From Salipiger pentaromativorans (GTDB taxonomy: Bacteria > Pseudomonadota > Alphaproteobacteria > Rhodobacterales > Rhodobacteraceae): a DNA stretch of 64,000 bases. The translations under genes and the position numbers were made by a program. Shown piece by piece: positions 1 through 8,453 of the stretch. Numbering within the stretch: position 1 is the stretch's first letter; each line of letters opens with the position of its first letter. The stretch is from NCBI RefSeq assembly GCF_024721115.1, contig NZ_JAMDHK010000008.1:1-64000 (forward strand), given 5' to 3'. A model generated the notes under the pieces. It saw nothing but the letters and a program-made list of their open reading frames with translations. It was not told where the DNA came from and searched no databases.

Positions 1-90
1 TACGAGCCCAAAATCGGTCCCTGTATGCTAAATCAAAGCCCGATTGCATGGAAATCGGCACAGCCAAAACGGTAGATCAGACGTTCCTTC
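1..90. other. Low-GC flank replacing the regulator 3' end
   Basis: These first 90 bases are about 49 percent GC by direct count, while the adjoining regulator gene is much richer in GC. The regulator reading frame loses family resemblance at about position 95 and stops at 28. This suggests a junction, for example an insertion-element end or a recombination point, but the window stops too early to identify what lies outside. Confidence 0.35.
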
Positions 91-1491
91 GCCCGAGGCG
101 GCCACGACGAAGACATCGCAGCGCAGCAGCGCGCCGCTGGCCGGGTGCCGGTATTCGCCGCTGTCGAGCACCCGAGCCAGCGTGGCCTGGGCCGGCAATG
201 GCAGCGCGGTCACCTCGTCGAGAAACAGGCTGCCGCCGGAGGCGCGCTCGAGCAGCCCGGGCGCCTCTTCGCCGGCCCCGAAGAAGGCGGCGGAGAAATC
301 CGCCTCGCGCAGCATCCGCCCGTCGAGCACGACGAAGGGCCCCTCCCGCTCGGAGGCGGCATGGGCGAGCCGCGCCACCACCTCCTTGCCGGTGCCCGTC
401 TCGCCATGGATCGAGATCGGGGTGAGGCGGCGCGCGGCGCGCGGCAACGCGGCGAGACGGCGGCGCAGCTCGGCATCCTCGATCACCACATCCTTGAACG
501 GATTTCGGGACGGGGCGGCGGGCGCGGCCCGGGTTGGCTCGGGGTCCGGCGCCCAGGAGCGCAGACGCCCGGCAAGCGCAAAGCTCGCCCGGTTCGCCAC
601 CGCGCGCACCGACACCGCCGAGCCCATCCGGTCGCGCAGACGCAGGGTCTCGCCCTGGGCGAGCCGGTGGGCCACGTCCTCGAACCGCTGTTCGAAGATC
701 CGGTCGAAGTTCTCGCCGATCAGCTCGGGAAAGCCGGTGAGGAACATCTCGCCACGCCGGTTGACCGCGTGAATGCGGAAATCCTCTTCCAGCACCAGCA
801 TACCCACCGACAGCGTGCCGAGATATTCGCCGCGCGGGTGGAATTGCAGCACGACGCGGGTGTCATGTGCCGCATGCAGCAGGCAGTTCTCGATATTGCT
901 GGCCGACATCTGCACCAGCGCGGCGGTGTGCTGCTGGCGCGCGGCGGTGCAGGAGGAGGCGTCGAGCACCCCCGCCAGATTGCCGCGCCCGTCGAAGATC
1001 GGCGCGCTGATGCAGGACACGCCGGAATGGTCGCGCAGGAAATGCTCGCCGCCATAGACCTGCGCCAGCCGGCGGGTGGCGATGCAGAGCCCCAGCGCGT
1101 TGGTGCCGCGCAGCTCTTCGGTCCAGACCGAGCCGGGCACCACCGTGCGGCCGGCCTCGGTCGCGGCGAAATCGGTGTCGCTCAGCGTGTCGAGAACGAC
1201 CCCGTCGGGCGACCCGAGCGCGATCATGAAATGCGAGCCGGCGATCTGGTCGAACAGCAGTTCCAGCTCGGGCCGGGCGAAGCGGATCAGCTCTTCGTGG
1301 CGCTGGGTGGTTTCGCGCATCCGGTCGGGCGTGAGCATGAGCTTTGCCGCCCGGCCCAGCGGGTCGAGCCCGTGCGACAGGCTGCGCAGCCAGCTGTCCG
1401 AGATGTCGCCGGCCAGCGCGCCGCCGGGAAAGCGTCCCTGCGTTTCAAGCTGATAGCGCGCGCGGTCAAGCGCGGTTGTATGGAAACTCAT
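28..1491 (-). pseudogene. AcoR-like GAF/AAA+ transcriptional regulator, 3'-truncated, no GAFTGA loop
   Basis: This is a 487-residue activator of the acetoin/glycerol-catabolism AcoR type. A GAF-like sensor lies at about 70-190, a PAS-like segment at about 225-295 and a partial AAA+ module after it. Walker A GETGTGKE is at 363-370 and Walker B GGSLFLDEV is near 418-427. The sigma-54 contact loop GAFTGA, expected between the Walker motifs, is absent (FFGAGEEAPG stands there), so sigma-54 activation is unlikely even in an intact copy. The frame ends soon after the second AAA+ strand in a non-homologous tail, without sensor II or a Fis-type DNA-binding helix; full-length relatives have roughly 600 residues. 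I start it at 1491 because an AGGGAGGAG ribosome site lies 7 bases upstream; a TTG at 1515 is an alternative. It is divergent from the alcohol dehydrogenase. A frameshift rather than a junction is also possible. Confidence 0.7.
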
Positions 1492-1582
1492 CGCCTGGCT
1501 CCTCCCTGATCCCAAGCTGGCGGGCAGGTTAGCGGAGTCCCCGCCCCACCTGTCAACCGCTCTGCCGATTCGCGCGGGATCT

Positions 1583-1597
1583 GTTCAGAAAGTGAAC
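1583..1597. promoter_or_regulatory. Inverted repeat GTTCA-N5-TGAAC in the divergent promoter region
   Basis: A perfect 5-bp inverted repeat with a 5-base spacer lies in the 300-base gap (1492-1791) between the regulator and the alcohol dehydrogenase. Its place and shape fit an upstream activator site for the AcoR-like regulator. I looked for a -24/-12 sigma-54 promoter in the same gap and found no convincing one. The rest of the gap shows nothing else I can name. Confidence 0.35.
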
Positions 1598-1791
1598 GTC
1601 GCGACGGCGCGGGCCTGGCGGGGGATGGTCCCGCTGCGCGGCCGTCCAGATGCTGGACGCCGGCGTGGGCGGGCTGTTCGCGGAGTGCACGCGATCCGGC
1701 GATGCTGCGGCGCGGCTTGTCCGATCCGGGTCCGGGTCGCGACTGTGCGTCTCGCCGTCACTTCCGGCGGCGGGCGACATGGCGCGAAAAG

Positions 1792-2844
1792 ATGAAAGCA
1801 CAAGTACTCCACCAATACGATCCGTCTCTCACCGCCCCGACCTGGGTCTCGCTGGAAGACGTTCCCGATCCGGCAATCCGGAAACATACCGATGTGATCG
1901 TGCGGATCGGCGGCGCCGGCGTCTGCCGCACCGATCTGCACATCATCGAGGGCATCTGGCAGCCGATCACCGACCCCACCGGCACCGGGCTGCTGCCGCT
2001 GATCATGGGCCACGAAAACGCCGGCTGGGTCGAGGAGATCGGTCCCGAGGTCGAGGGCATCAAGGTGGGCGATCCGGTGATTGTGCATCCCAAGCAGTCC
2101 GACGGCACCTGCATGGCCTGCCGCCGCGGCCACGACATGCATGGCGACGGCGCCTTTCCGGGCCTCGATGCCAATGGCGGCTATGCCGAATATCTCCAGA
2201 CCAACGCCCGCAATCTCGTGGCGTTGCCGAAGACGCTCGCGCCCAAGGACGTGGCGCCCTATTCCGATGCCGGGCTCACCGCCTACCACGCCGCCAAGAA
2301 GGCCGCGCAGGTGCTGTTGCCCGACCAGACGGCGGTGGTGATCGGGGCAGGGGGCCTTGGCCATATCGGGGTGCAGGTGCTGCGCGCGATGTGCGCCGCG
2401 CGGATCATCGTGGTCGATATTTCGGACGAGGCGCTGGAGATGGCCGGCCGCTACGGCGCGGACCATCTGGTCAAGGCCGATAGCGGCGAGGTCGATGCGG
2501 TGCTGTCGCTGACCGGCGGCAAGGGCGCCGAGGCGGTGATCGACTTCGTCGGGGAAAAGGGCACGACCTCGAAGGGGCTCGCGATGACCCGGGCGATGGG
2601 CAGCTATTACATCGTCGGCTACGGCGAAGAGATCCGCGTGCCCACGGTCGAGATGATCATCACCGAGAAGAACATCATCGGCAATCTCGTCGGCACCTGG
2701 GCCGAGCTGACCGAGCTGATGGCGCTGGCCGACCGCGGCCTCGTCGAGCTGGCGACCCGGGATTATCGCCTCGCCGATGCCAACCAGGCGCTGCAGGACC
2801 TGCATCACGGCAAGATCCACGGCCGTGCGGTGCTGATCCCCTGA
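1792..2844 (+). CDS. Zinc-type NAD(P)-dependent alcohol dehydrogenase (MDR family)
   Basis: The 350-residue medium-chain dehydrogenase has catalytic-zinc ligands C45 (GVCRTDLH), H74-E75 (GHENAG) and probably D159 (YSDAGLTAYH). The Rossmann motif GAGGLG is at 185-190. It should oxidise a primary or secondary alcohol in the cytoplasm. The structural-zinc lobe is degenerate: the pattern CGxCxxCxxGxxxxC is kept only at C107 and C110, with Asp at 104 and Gly at 118. The ATG at 1792 begins the family N-terminus (MKAQVL); upstream in-frame codons have no family resemblance. It is followed after 44 bases by an ABC importer operon, so its substrate is probably what that importer brings in or a derivative. 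Confidence 0.85.
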   Translation: MKAQVLHQYDPSLTAPTWVSLEDVPDPAIRKHTDVIVRIGGAGVCRTDLHIIEGIWQPITDPTGTGLLPLIMGHENAGWVEEIGPEVEGIKVGDPVIVHPKQSDGTCMACRRGHDMHGDGAFPGLDANGGYAEYLQTNARNLVALPKTLAPKDVAPYSDAGLTAYHAAKKAAQVLLPDQTAVVIGAGGLGHIGVQVLRAMCAARIIVVDISDEALEMAGRYGADHLVKADSGEVDAVLSLTGGKGAEAVIDFVGEKGTTSKGLAMTRAMGSYYIVGYGEEIRVPTVEMIITEKNIIGNLVGTWAELTELMALADRGLVELATRDYRLADANQALQDLHHGKIHGRAVLIP

Positions 2845-2888
2845 GCTCGCAGCCAAGTTCACGTACCAGTCTTTAGGGAGGAGACTTC

Positions 2889-4424
2889 ATGACCACGACC
2901 AAGACGACCGTTCTCAAGCGGGCGCTTTACGCGGCGACCGCGCTGTGCCTGCCGGCGGCGGCGATGGCGCAGGATTACAGCAGCTACGGCATCAAGGAAG
3001 ACGTGCCCGGCGCCTGCAGCTTTGCCGCGATCGACGCCAAGGATTATTCCGGGCGCACGCTCAACATCATCACCCATGCGATCCCGGTGATCGGCGAGCC
3101 GACCGCGCTGCACGCTCAGCAGTTCCAGGAGCTGACCGGCGCCACCGTCAATGTGGTGCATGTGCCCTTCGGCGATCTGTTCCAGCGCATCATGATCCCT
3201 TTCCAGACCGGGCAGGCGGCCTATGACGTGCTGTTCTACGCCTCGCTCTGGCTGGGCGATTTCAACCCCTATTTCGCCGAGGTGCCGCAGAGCTATCAGG
3301 ACAGTTCGGGGATGATGTCGGTGACGCCCACCTACAAGGGGGTCGCCACCTGGAACGGCAAGATGCTGCAATACACGATGGATGGCGACCGCCACTATCT
3401 GAAGTACCGCGCCGATGTCTTCGAAAACCCCGAGATGCAGGCGATGTTCAAGGAGAAGACCGGCCGCGACCTCACGGTGCCCGCCACCTGGGAGGAATAC
3501 AACGAGGTCGCCGCCGCCTTCAACGACATGGATTTCGACGGCGACGGCCAGCCCAATTTCGGCAGCGCCGAGGTGACCAAACGCGACGATCTGATGTTCT
3601 CGGCCTTCATCAGCCGGGTGGCGCCCTATGCCAAGCATCCGGACGTCAAGGGCGGGTTCTTCTTCGATCTCGAGACCATGACGCCGCTGGTCAATACGCC
3701 GGGCTGGGTGCACGGGCTCGAGCTGTTCGTGGAGGCGCAGAAATCCATGCCGCCGGGGGGCACCTCCTTCGGGCTCGGCGACGAGATTTTCTCCTTCGGG
3801 GGCGGGCAGACGCTGATGTCCTATAGCTGGGACGATGCCTTTATCCAGGCGATGCAGGAGGACAGCCCGATCCGCAACAAGGTGGCGGCGGCGATCCTGC
3901 CCGGCGCGCATGAGGTCTGGAACCGCGACACCGGCGCATGGGATCATTTCGACGAGCCCAACCGCGCGCCCTATGTCACCTGGGGCTGGTCCTCGGCAGT
4001 GGCGGCGAACAGCCAGAACCAGGACATGGCCTTTGACTACCTGTGCTTCTTCGCCAACGAGGCCAACACCCTGTCCGATCTGCAAATCGGCCGCTTCGGG
4101 GTGAACCCCTATCGCGACACCCATTTCGATCCGGCCTTCTACGAGACCGAGATGGGCTGGGATGCGGCGGTGGCGGAAAGCTATGCCACCACGCTGCGCG
4201 ACATCGACGGCGGCGCCAACCAGGTCTTTGACCTGCGCGTGCCGGGGGTGGGCGAATTCATGTCCTCGCTGGCTGCGGGCGTGGCGCGGGCCATGTCGGG
4301 CGAGGCCAGCGCGCAGGAGGCGCTGGACGGCGTCGCCGCCGAATGGGGCCAGATCGTCGACCGGATCGGCGCCGACCGCGTGCGCGCGGCCTATGCCAAC
4401 GTCGTGGCGCTCGAAGACCGCTGA
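2889..4424 (+). CDS. ABC transporter extracellular substrate-binding protein (family 1)
   Basis: A 511-residue periplasmic binding protein of the carbohydrate/polyol type, with a Sec signal peptide of about 28 residues ending AAAMAQ. It should capture a small polyhydroxylated solute for the permeases downstream. Residues 213-223 form an Asp-rich calcium-loop-like turn (DMDFDGDGQPN). Its length is above the usual 420-450 residues and closer to the large glycerol-type binding proteins. A strong AGGGAGGAG ribosome site lies 6 bases before the ATG. It heads a five-gene operon with two permeases and two ATPases. The exact ligand cannot be read from sequence; glycerol or another short polyol is my inference from the paired ATPases. 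Confidence 0.85.
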   Translation: MTTTKTTVLKRALYAATALCLPAAAMAQDYSSYGIKEDVPGACSFAAIDAKDYSGRTLNIITHAIPVIGEPTALHAQQFQELTGATVNVVHVPFGDLFQRIMIPFQTGQAAYDVLFYASLWLGDFNPYFAEVPQSYQDSSGMMSVTPTYKGVATWNGKMLQYTMDGDRHYLKYRADVFENPEMQAMFKEKTGRDLTVPATWEEYNEVAAAFNDMDFDGDGQPNFGSAEVTKRDDLMFSAFISRVAPYAKHPDVKGGFFFDLETMTPLVNTPGWVHGLELFVEAQKSMPPGGTSFGLGDEIFSFGGGQTLMSYSWDDAFIQAMQEDSPIRNKVAAAILPGAHEVWNRDTGAWDHFDEPNRAPYVTWGWSSAVAANSQNQDMAFDYLCFFANEANTLSDLQIGRFGVNPYRDTHFDPAFYETEMGWDAAVAESYATTLRDIDGGANQVFDLRVPGVGEFMSSLAAGVARAMSGEASAQEALDGVAAEWGQIVDRIGADRVRAAYANVVALEDR

Positions 4425-4436
4425 GCCCGACCGTTA

Positions 4437-4462
4437 GAAGGGGCCGGTCCGCCGGCCCCTTC
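4437..4462 (+). terminator. Intercistronic hairpin after the binding-protein gene
   Basis: A perfect 11-bp stem (GAAGGGGCCGG / CCGGCCCCTTC) with a 4-base TCCG loop lies 12 bases after the stop codon and 20 bases before the permease start. There is no U-tract, so it is more likely a 3'-end stabiliser or partial attenuator that keeps binding-protein mRNA in excess over permease mRNA than a full terminator. Confidence 0.6.
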
Positions 4463-4482
4463 GTGCCCCCCGAGAGGCCGTC

Positions 4483-5343
4483 ATGTACCGTCAGAAATAC
4501 CTTTTCCTGTTGCCGGGCCTCCTGGTTCTGGTGGCGATCATCCTCTTCCCGCTGCTGTTCACCATCCGCGTGAGCTTTTCCTCCTGGGATGTCTACAACC
4601 CCGGTCTGAACTGGATCGGCGGCGACAACTTCACGCGCCTGCTGGCGGACAGCCGTTACTGGCAGGCGCTTGTCCGGCTGTCGCTGCTGACGCTCGCCAC
4701 CGTGACGCTGCAATATGTGCTGGGCTTCGGGCTGGCGCTGCTGGTCTGGCGCGACATCGCCGCGCGGCGGCTGTTCCGGGTGCTGTTCCTGGTGCCGATG
4801 ATGACCACGCCGGTGGTCATGTCGGTGATCTGGCGCACCATCTTTCACGAAAGCCTGGGGCCGCTGAACCCGATCCTCGACGCGCTCGGCATCGGCGCGC
4901 AGCCCTGGCTGTCGCAGGCCGGCCACGCGCTGGCGGCGGTGATGATCGTCGAGATCTGGCAATGGACGCCCTTCATGTTCCTGATGCTGCTCGCCGGGCT
5001 GCTGTCGCTGCCGCAAGAGCCCTATCTGGCCGCCAGGATCGACGGCGCCGGCCCGATACGGACCTTTCTCTCGGTGACCTTTCCGATGATGGCGGCGATT
5101 TCGACCGGGGCGATCCTAATCCGGCTGATCGAGGCCTCGAAGCTGATGGAGACGATCTATGTGCTGACCTCGGGCGGGCCGGGCACATCGACCGAAACCA
5201 CCAGCTATTACATCTATATCCGCGGCATGCGCGACTTTCAGATCGGCTATTCGGCGGCGCTGTCGCTGACCTATCTGGTGGTGATGATCGTGTCGCTGAC
5301 CGTCATCGCCAAGGCGCTGACCCGCATGGTCGTGAAGGACTGA
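4483..5343 (+). CDS. ABC transporter permease (MalF-like)
   Basis: The 286-residue inner-membrane protein has about six hydrophobic segments. The cytoplasmic EAA loop is near residues 180-200 (EPYLAARIDGAGPIRTF), the docking site for the ATPase subunits. The motif GGPGTSTETTSYYIY near 225-240 is typical of binding-protein-dependent sugar permeases. It should form the translocation pore with the next gene product, whose ATG lies 3 bases after this stop. The first hydrophobic segment begins at about residue 5, so there is no MalF-like N-terminal extension. Confidence 0.88.
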   Translation: MYRQKYLFLLPGLLVLVAIILFPLLFTIRVSFSSWDVYNPGLNWIGGDNFTRLLADSRYWQALVRLSLLTLATVTLQYVLGFGLALLVWRDIAARRLFRVLFLVPMMTTPVVMSVIWRTIFHESLGPLNPILDALGIGAQPWLSQAGHALAAVMIVEIWQWTPFMFLMLLAGLLSLPQEPYLAARIDGAGPIRTFLSVTFPMMAAISTGAILIRLIEASKLMETIYVLTSGGPGTSTETTSYYIYIRGMRDFQIGYSAALSLTYLVVMIVSLTVIAKALTRMVVKD

Positions 5344-5345
5344 AC

Positions 5346-6191
5346 ATGAAACACACCTCTTATCTCGCGCTGAAATACCTGGTGGTTCTCGCCTGGTCGG
5401 CCTTTGTGGTCTTTCCCTTCCTGTGGATGCTCTCCACCAGCTTCAAATCCGCCAATGGCGTGACCGGCGGCGCCACCTGGCTGCCCTGGCTGCAATACGA
5501 ACCCTCCACCGCCGGCTGGAGCGCGCTGTTCGGCGGGCCCGGCGGGGTGAACATCCTGCGCCCCTATCTCAACTCGGTGATCGTCACGCTCTCGGCCTCG
5601 GCGCTGTCGCTGGTGCTGGGCACGCTGGCCGCCTACGGGCTGTCGCGCTTCACCTTCCGCGCCGGGCCGGTGCGTAACGGCGACATCACCTTCTTCTTCA
5701 TCAGCCAGCGGATCATGCCGCCCATCGTGCTGGCGATTCCGTTCTTCCTGATGCTCAAGACGCTGGGCCTGCTCGATACGCTGACCGGGCTGATCCTGGT
5801 CTATATCGCGCTGCTGCTGCCCATCGCGGTCTGGGTCATGGTGGATTTCTTCAACTCGGTGCCGCGCGGGCTCGACGAGATGGCCTGGATGGACGGCTGT
5901 ACCCCGGTGGTGACCTTCCTGCGGGTGATCCTGCCCAATGCGATGCCGGGGCTGGTTGTGGCGGGGATGTTCTGTCTGATCTTCGGCTGGAACGATTTCT
6001 TCTTCGCCTTCACGCTGACCTTCACCAAGGTGCAGCTTCTGCCGGTCTCGATCGTCGCGCTGAACTCGTCGGTGACGCCCTGGTGGGCGCTGTCGGCGGC
6101 GGCCATCGTGTCGGTCGCGCCGCTGGCGGTGCTGGCCTTCGTGGTCGAACGGTTCCTGTCGCGCGGCGGCCTGGCCGGGGCGGTGCGCTGA
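5346..6191 (+). CDS. ABC transporter permease (MalG-like)
   Basis: A 281-residue inner-membrane permease with an EAA loop near 170-190 (PRGLDEMAWMDGCTP) and about six transmembrane segments. It is the second half of the import pore. The ATG at 5346 is chosen because it lies 3 bases after the preceding stop and gives the standard MalG-type N-terminus with an early membrane helix. Its stop overlaps the start of the first ATPase gene (TGATG), which implies translational coupling. Confidence 0.88.
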   Translation: MKHTSYLALKYLVVLAWSAFVVFPFLWMLSTSFKSANGVTGGATWLPWLQYEPSTAGWSALFGGPGGVNILRPYLNSVIVTLSASALSLVLGTLAAYGLSRFTFRAGPVRNGDITFFFISQRIMPPIVLAIPFFLMLKTLGLLDTLTGLILVYIALLLPIAVWVMVDFFNSVPRGLDEMAWMDGCTPVVTFLRVILPNAMPGLVVAGMFCLIFGWNDFFFAFTLTFTKVQLLPVSIVALNSSVTPWWALSAAAIVSVAPLAVLAFVVERFLSRGGLAGAVR

Positions 6192-7255
6192 TGCTCGAGA
6201 TCCGCTCTCTCTCGCTTGTGCAGGACGGCGATACCTGCCTCGACGATGTGTCGATCCGGTTCGAGCCGGGTCAGCTTACCACGCTGCTGGGGCGCACCCT
6301 TGCGGGCAAGACCTCGCTCATGCGGGCCATCGCGGGGCTGGTGCAGCCCGATGCGGGCAGCATCGCGCTCGACGGCACCGACTGGCTCGGGCTGCCGCCC
6401 TGGCGGCGCCCGGTGGCGATGGTGACGCAGCAGTTCATCAACTATCCGCATCTTTCGGTGCTCGATAACGTGGCCTTTCCGCTGCTGCGCCGGGGCGTCG
6501 CCCGCGACGAGGCCCGCGACCGCGCCCGCGACATGCTGGGCCGTGTCGGGCTGGCCGATTTCACCGACCGCCGCCCGGGGCGGCTGTCGGGCGGGCAGCA
6601 GCAGCGCGTCGCGATCGCCCGCGCGCTGGTCAAGAAGGCGCCGGTGCTGCTGCTGGACGAGCCCTTTGTCAATCTCGATTACAAGCTGCGCGAGGGGCTG
6701 CGCGAAGAGCTGATCGACATCCTGACCGCCGAGACCGGGACGATGGTGGTTTATGCCAGCACCGACCCGCGCGAGGCGTTGCAGATGGGCGACCGGGTGG
6801 TCCTGCTTTCCGAGGGCCGTGTGGTGCAGGCGGGTCCGCCGCGCACGGTCTATGGCGCGCCGGTCTCGGTCGCCGCCGCGCAGGTGGTGAGCGATCCGCC
6901 GATCAACCTTCTCGAGCTGGATGTGGCCGAAGAGGGGGCCGAGGTGACCGGTCTCGGCGCGGTCACACCCGCCGATCTGGGCCGCGCGCTGCCGCCCGGG
7001 CGCTATACGCTGGGGCTGCGCGCGCATGATCTGCGGCTGGGCGGCCCGCATGCGGCGCATGTGGCGCTGACCGAGGTCTCGGGATCGGAGACCGTGACCC
7101 ATCTCGTGCTGGCGGGGCAGAATCTCGTGATGCTCGAACGCACCGTCACCGAGCACGCGCTTGGTGCCACCATCGGTATCGGTCTCGACCTGACCCGCGC
7201 ACGGGTCTTCGATGCGACCGGCACCCTTGTTCCGAACGGAGCCGATCATGGCTGA
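6191..7255 (+). CDS. ABC transporter ATP-binding protein, degenerate Walker A (GlpS-like)
   Basis: A 354-residue nucleotide-binding subunit. Walker A is non-standard (GRTLAGKT at 34-41, lacking the GxGK glycine). The signature LSGGQQQR at 132-139 and Walker B LLLDEP are intact, and the H-loop histidine is replaced by Thr191 in ASTDPREA. The C-terminal 130 residues form an MOI/TOBE-like regulatory domain. It overlaps the neighbouring ATPase gene by 8 bases. The defects complement those of that neighbour, so the two probably form an asymmetric heterodimer. Rhizobial glycerol transporters (GlpS/GlpT) have this arrangement. The start overlaps the upstream stop. Confidence 0.85.
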   Translation: MLEIRSLSLVQDGDTCLDDVSIRFEPGQLTTLLGRTLAGKTSLMRAIAGLVQPDAGSIALDGTDWLGLPPWRRPVAMVTQQFINYPHLSVLDNVAFPLLRRGVARDEARDRARDMLGRVGLADFTDRRPGRLSGGQQQRVAIARALVKKAPVLLLDEPFVNLDYKLREGLREELIDILTAETGTMVVYASTDPREALQMGDRVVLLSEGRVVQAGPPRTVYGAPVSVAAAQVVSDPPINLLELDVAEEGAEVTGLGAVTPADLGRALPPGRYTLGLRAHDLRLGGPHAAHVALTEVSGSETVTHLVLAGQNLVMLERTVTEHALGATIGIGLDLTRARVFDATGTLVPNGADHG

Positions 7256-8306
7256 AATCACGCTTGAAACCCTTGGCCACCGCTATGCGCCGGGCCTGCC
7301 CTATGCGCTGCGCCCGTTCAGCATGACCTGGCAGGACGGCGGCACCTATGCGCTGCTCGGCCCGTCGGGCTGCGGCAAGTCGACCATGCTCAACATCATC
7401 TCCGGGCTGCTGCGCCCCTCGGACGGGCGGGTGCTGTTCGACGGGGTCGATGTGACGGAGCGCGACACCGGCAAGCGCAACATCGCGCAGGTGTTCCAGG
7501 TGCCGGTGATCTACCGGTCGATGACGGTGGCGGAAAATCTGGGCTTTCCGCTGGTCTGCCGGGGTGTGCCCGCGGCACGCATCCGTCGCCGGGTGGATTC
7601 CATCGCCGAGCGGCTGGGGCTGGCGCGCCATCTCAAGCGCCCGGCGCATGCGCTGTCGGCGGATCAGAAGCAGCTCGTCTCGCTGGGCCGCGGTCTGGTG
7701 CGCGAGGACGTTGCCGCGATCCTGCTCGACGAACCGCTGACGGTGATCGACCCGCAGCTCAAGTTCGAACTGCGCCGCATCCTCAAGGAGATCAACGAGG
7801 AATTCCGCCTGACCACGGTGCTGGTGACCCATGACCAGACCGAGGCGATGACCTTTGCCAAAGAGGTGATCGTGATGAATCTGGGCGAGGTGGTGCAGGC
7901 GGGCGCGCCGCGCGCGCTTTTCGAACGACCGGCGACCGAACATGTCGGCTGGTTCATCGGATCGCCTGCGATGAATTTCCTTCCTGCCCGGCAGGAATCC
8001 GGCCGGGTGACCGTCCCGGGCACGACACTGTCCGCGGCCGCGCCGGAGGGGCTGGGCGAGGGCCGGCTCTCCCTCGGGTTCCGGCCCGAACATGCCCGGG
8101 TCGTGAGCGAAAGCCCGCAGGTCGCGGGGCAGGTCGAGCGGATCTGGTTCGAGGGCTCCGACGAGGTTGTGGCCTTGCGCGCCGAGGCGCTGACCCTGCG
8201 GGTGCGGCTGCCCGGCGGTCGGGTTCTAGCGACGGGCGACAGGCTGGGCATCTCGGTGCCGCCGGAGAACCTGCTGATCTATCGCGACGGGCGGCTGGTG
8301 GCGTGA
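7248..8306 (+). CDS. ABC transporter ATP-binding protein, degenerate signature motif (GlpT-like)
   Basis: The 352-residue ATPase subunit has a canonical Walker A (GPSGCGKST, 38-46), Walker B (AILLDEP) and H-loop His195 (VTHDQTEA). The ABC signature is changed from LSGGQ to LSADQ (136-140) and the D-loop reads TVIDPQ. Together with the preceding subunit it would form one complete and one dead ATP site. It carries a C-terminal TOBE-like domain. This is the last gene of the importer operon and is convergent with the amidohydrolase. The 147-base gap 8307-8453 is GC-rich; I see no clear terminator in it. Confidence 0.85.
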   Translation: MAEITLETLGHRYAPGLPYALRPFSMTWQDGGTYALLGPSGCGKSTMLNIISGLLRPSDGRVLFDGVDVTERDTGKRNIAQVFQVPVIYRSMTVAENLGFPLVCRGVPAARIRRRVDSIAERLGLARHLKRPAHALSADQKQLVSLGRGLVREDVAAILLDEPLTVIDPQLKFELRRILKEINEEFRLTTVLVTHDQTEAMTFAKEVIVMNLGEVVQAGAPRALFERPATEHVGWFIGSPAMNFLPARQESGRVTVPGTTLSAAAPEGLGEGRLSLGFRPEHARVVSESPQVAGQVERIWFEGSDEVVALRAEALTLRVRLPGGRVLATGDRLGISVPPENLLIYRDGRLVA

Positions 8307-8453
8307 GCCGCTTGCGCGCGCCGGGTTGCCGTTCGTAGCGGGGCAGCAACTGCAAGGCCGGTGCTGAGGCGCGGGGGAGGGGCCCCGGAGGGCTTTTGCC
8401 GCCGGTGGCCGCTCCCCGGATGAACCCGGAAGGCGGGCGCGGGCGGGGGAGTG

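Noticed and set aside
1492-1791. Sigma-54 promoter for the alcohol dehydrogenase
   Set aside because: No GG/GC pair with correct -24/-12 spacing and flanks was found, and the regulator lacks the GAFTGA loop.
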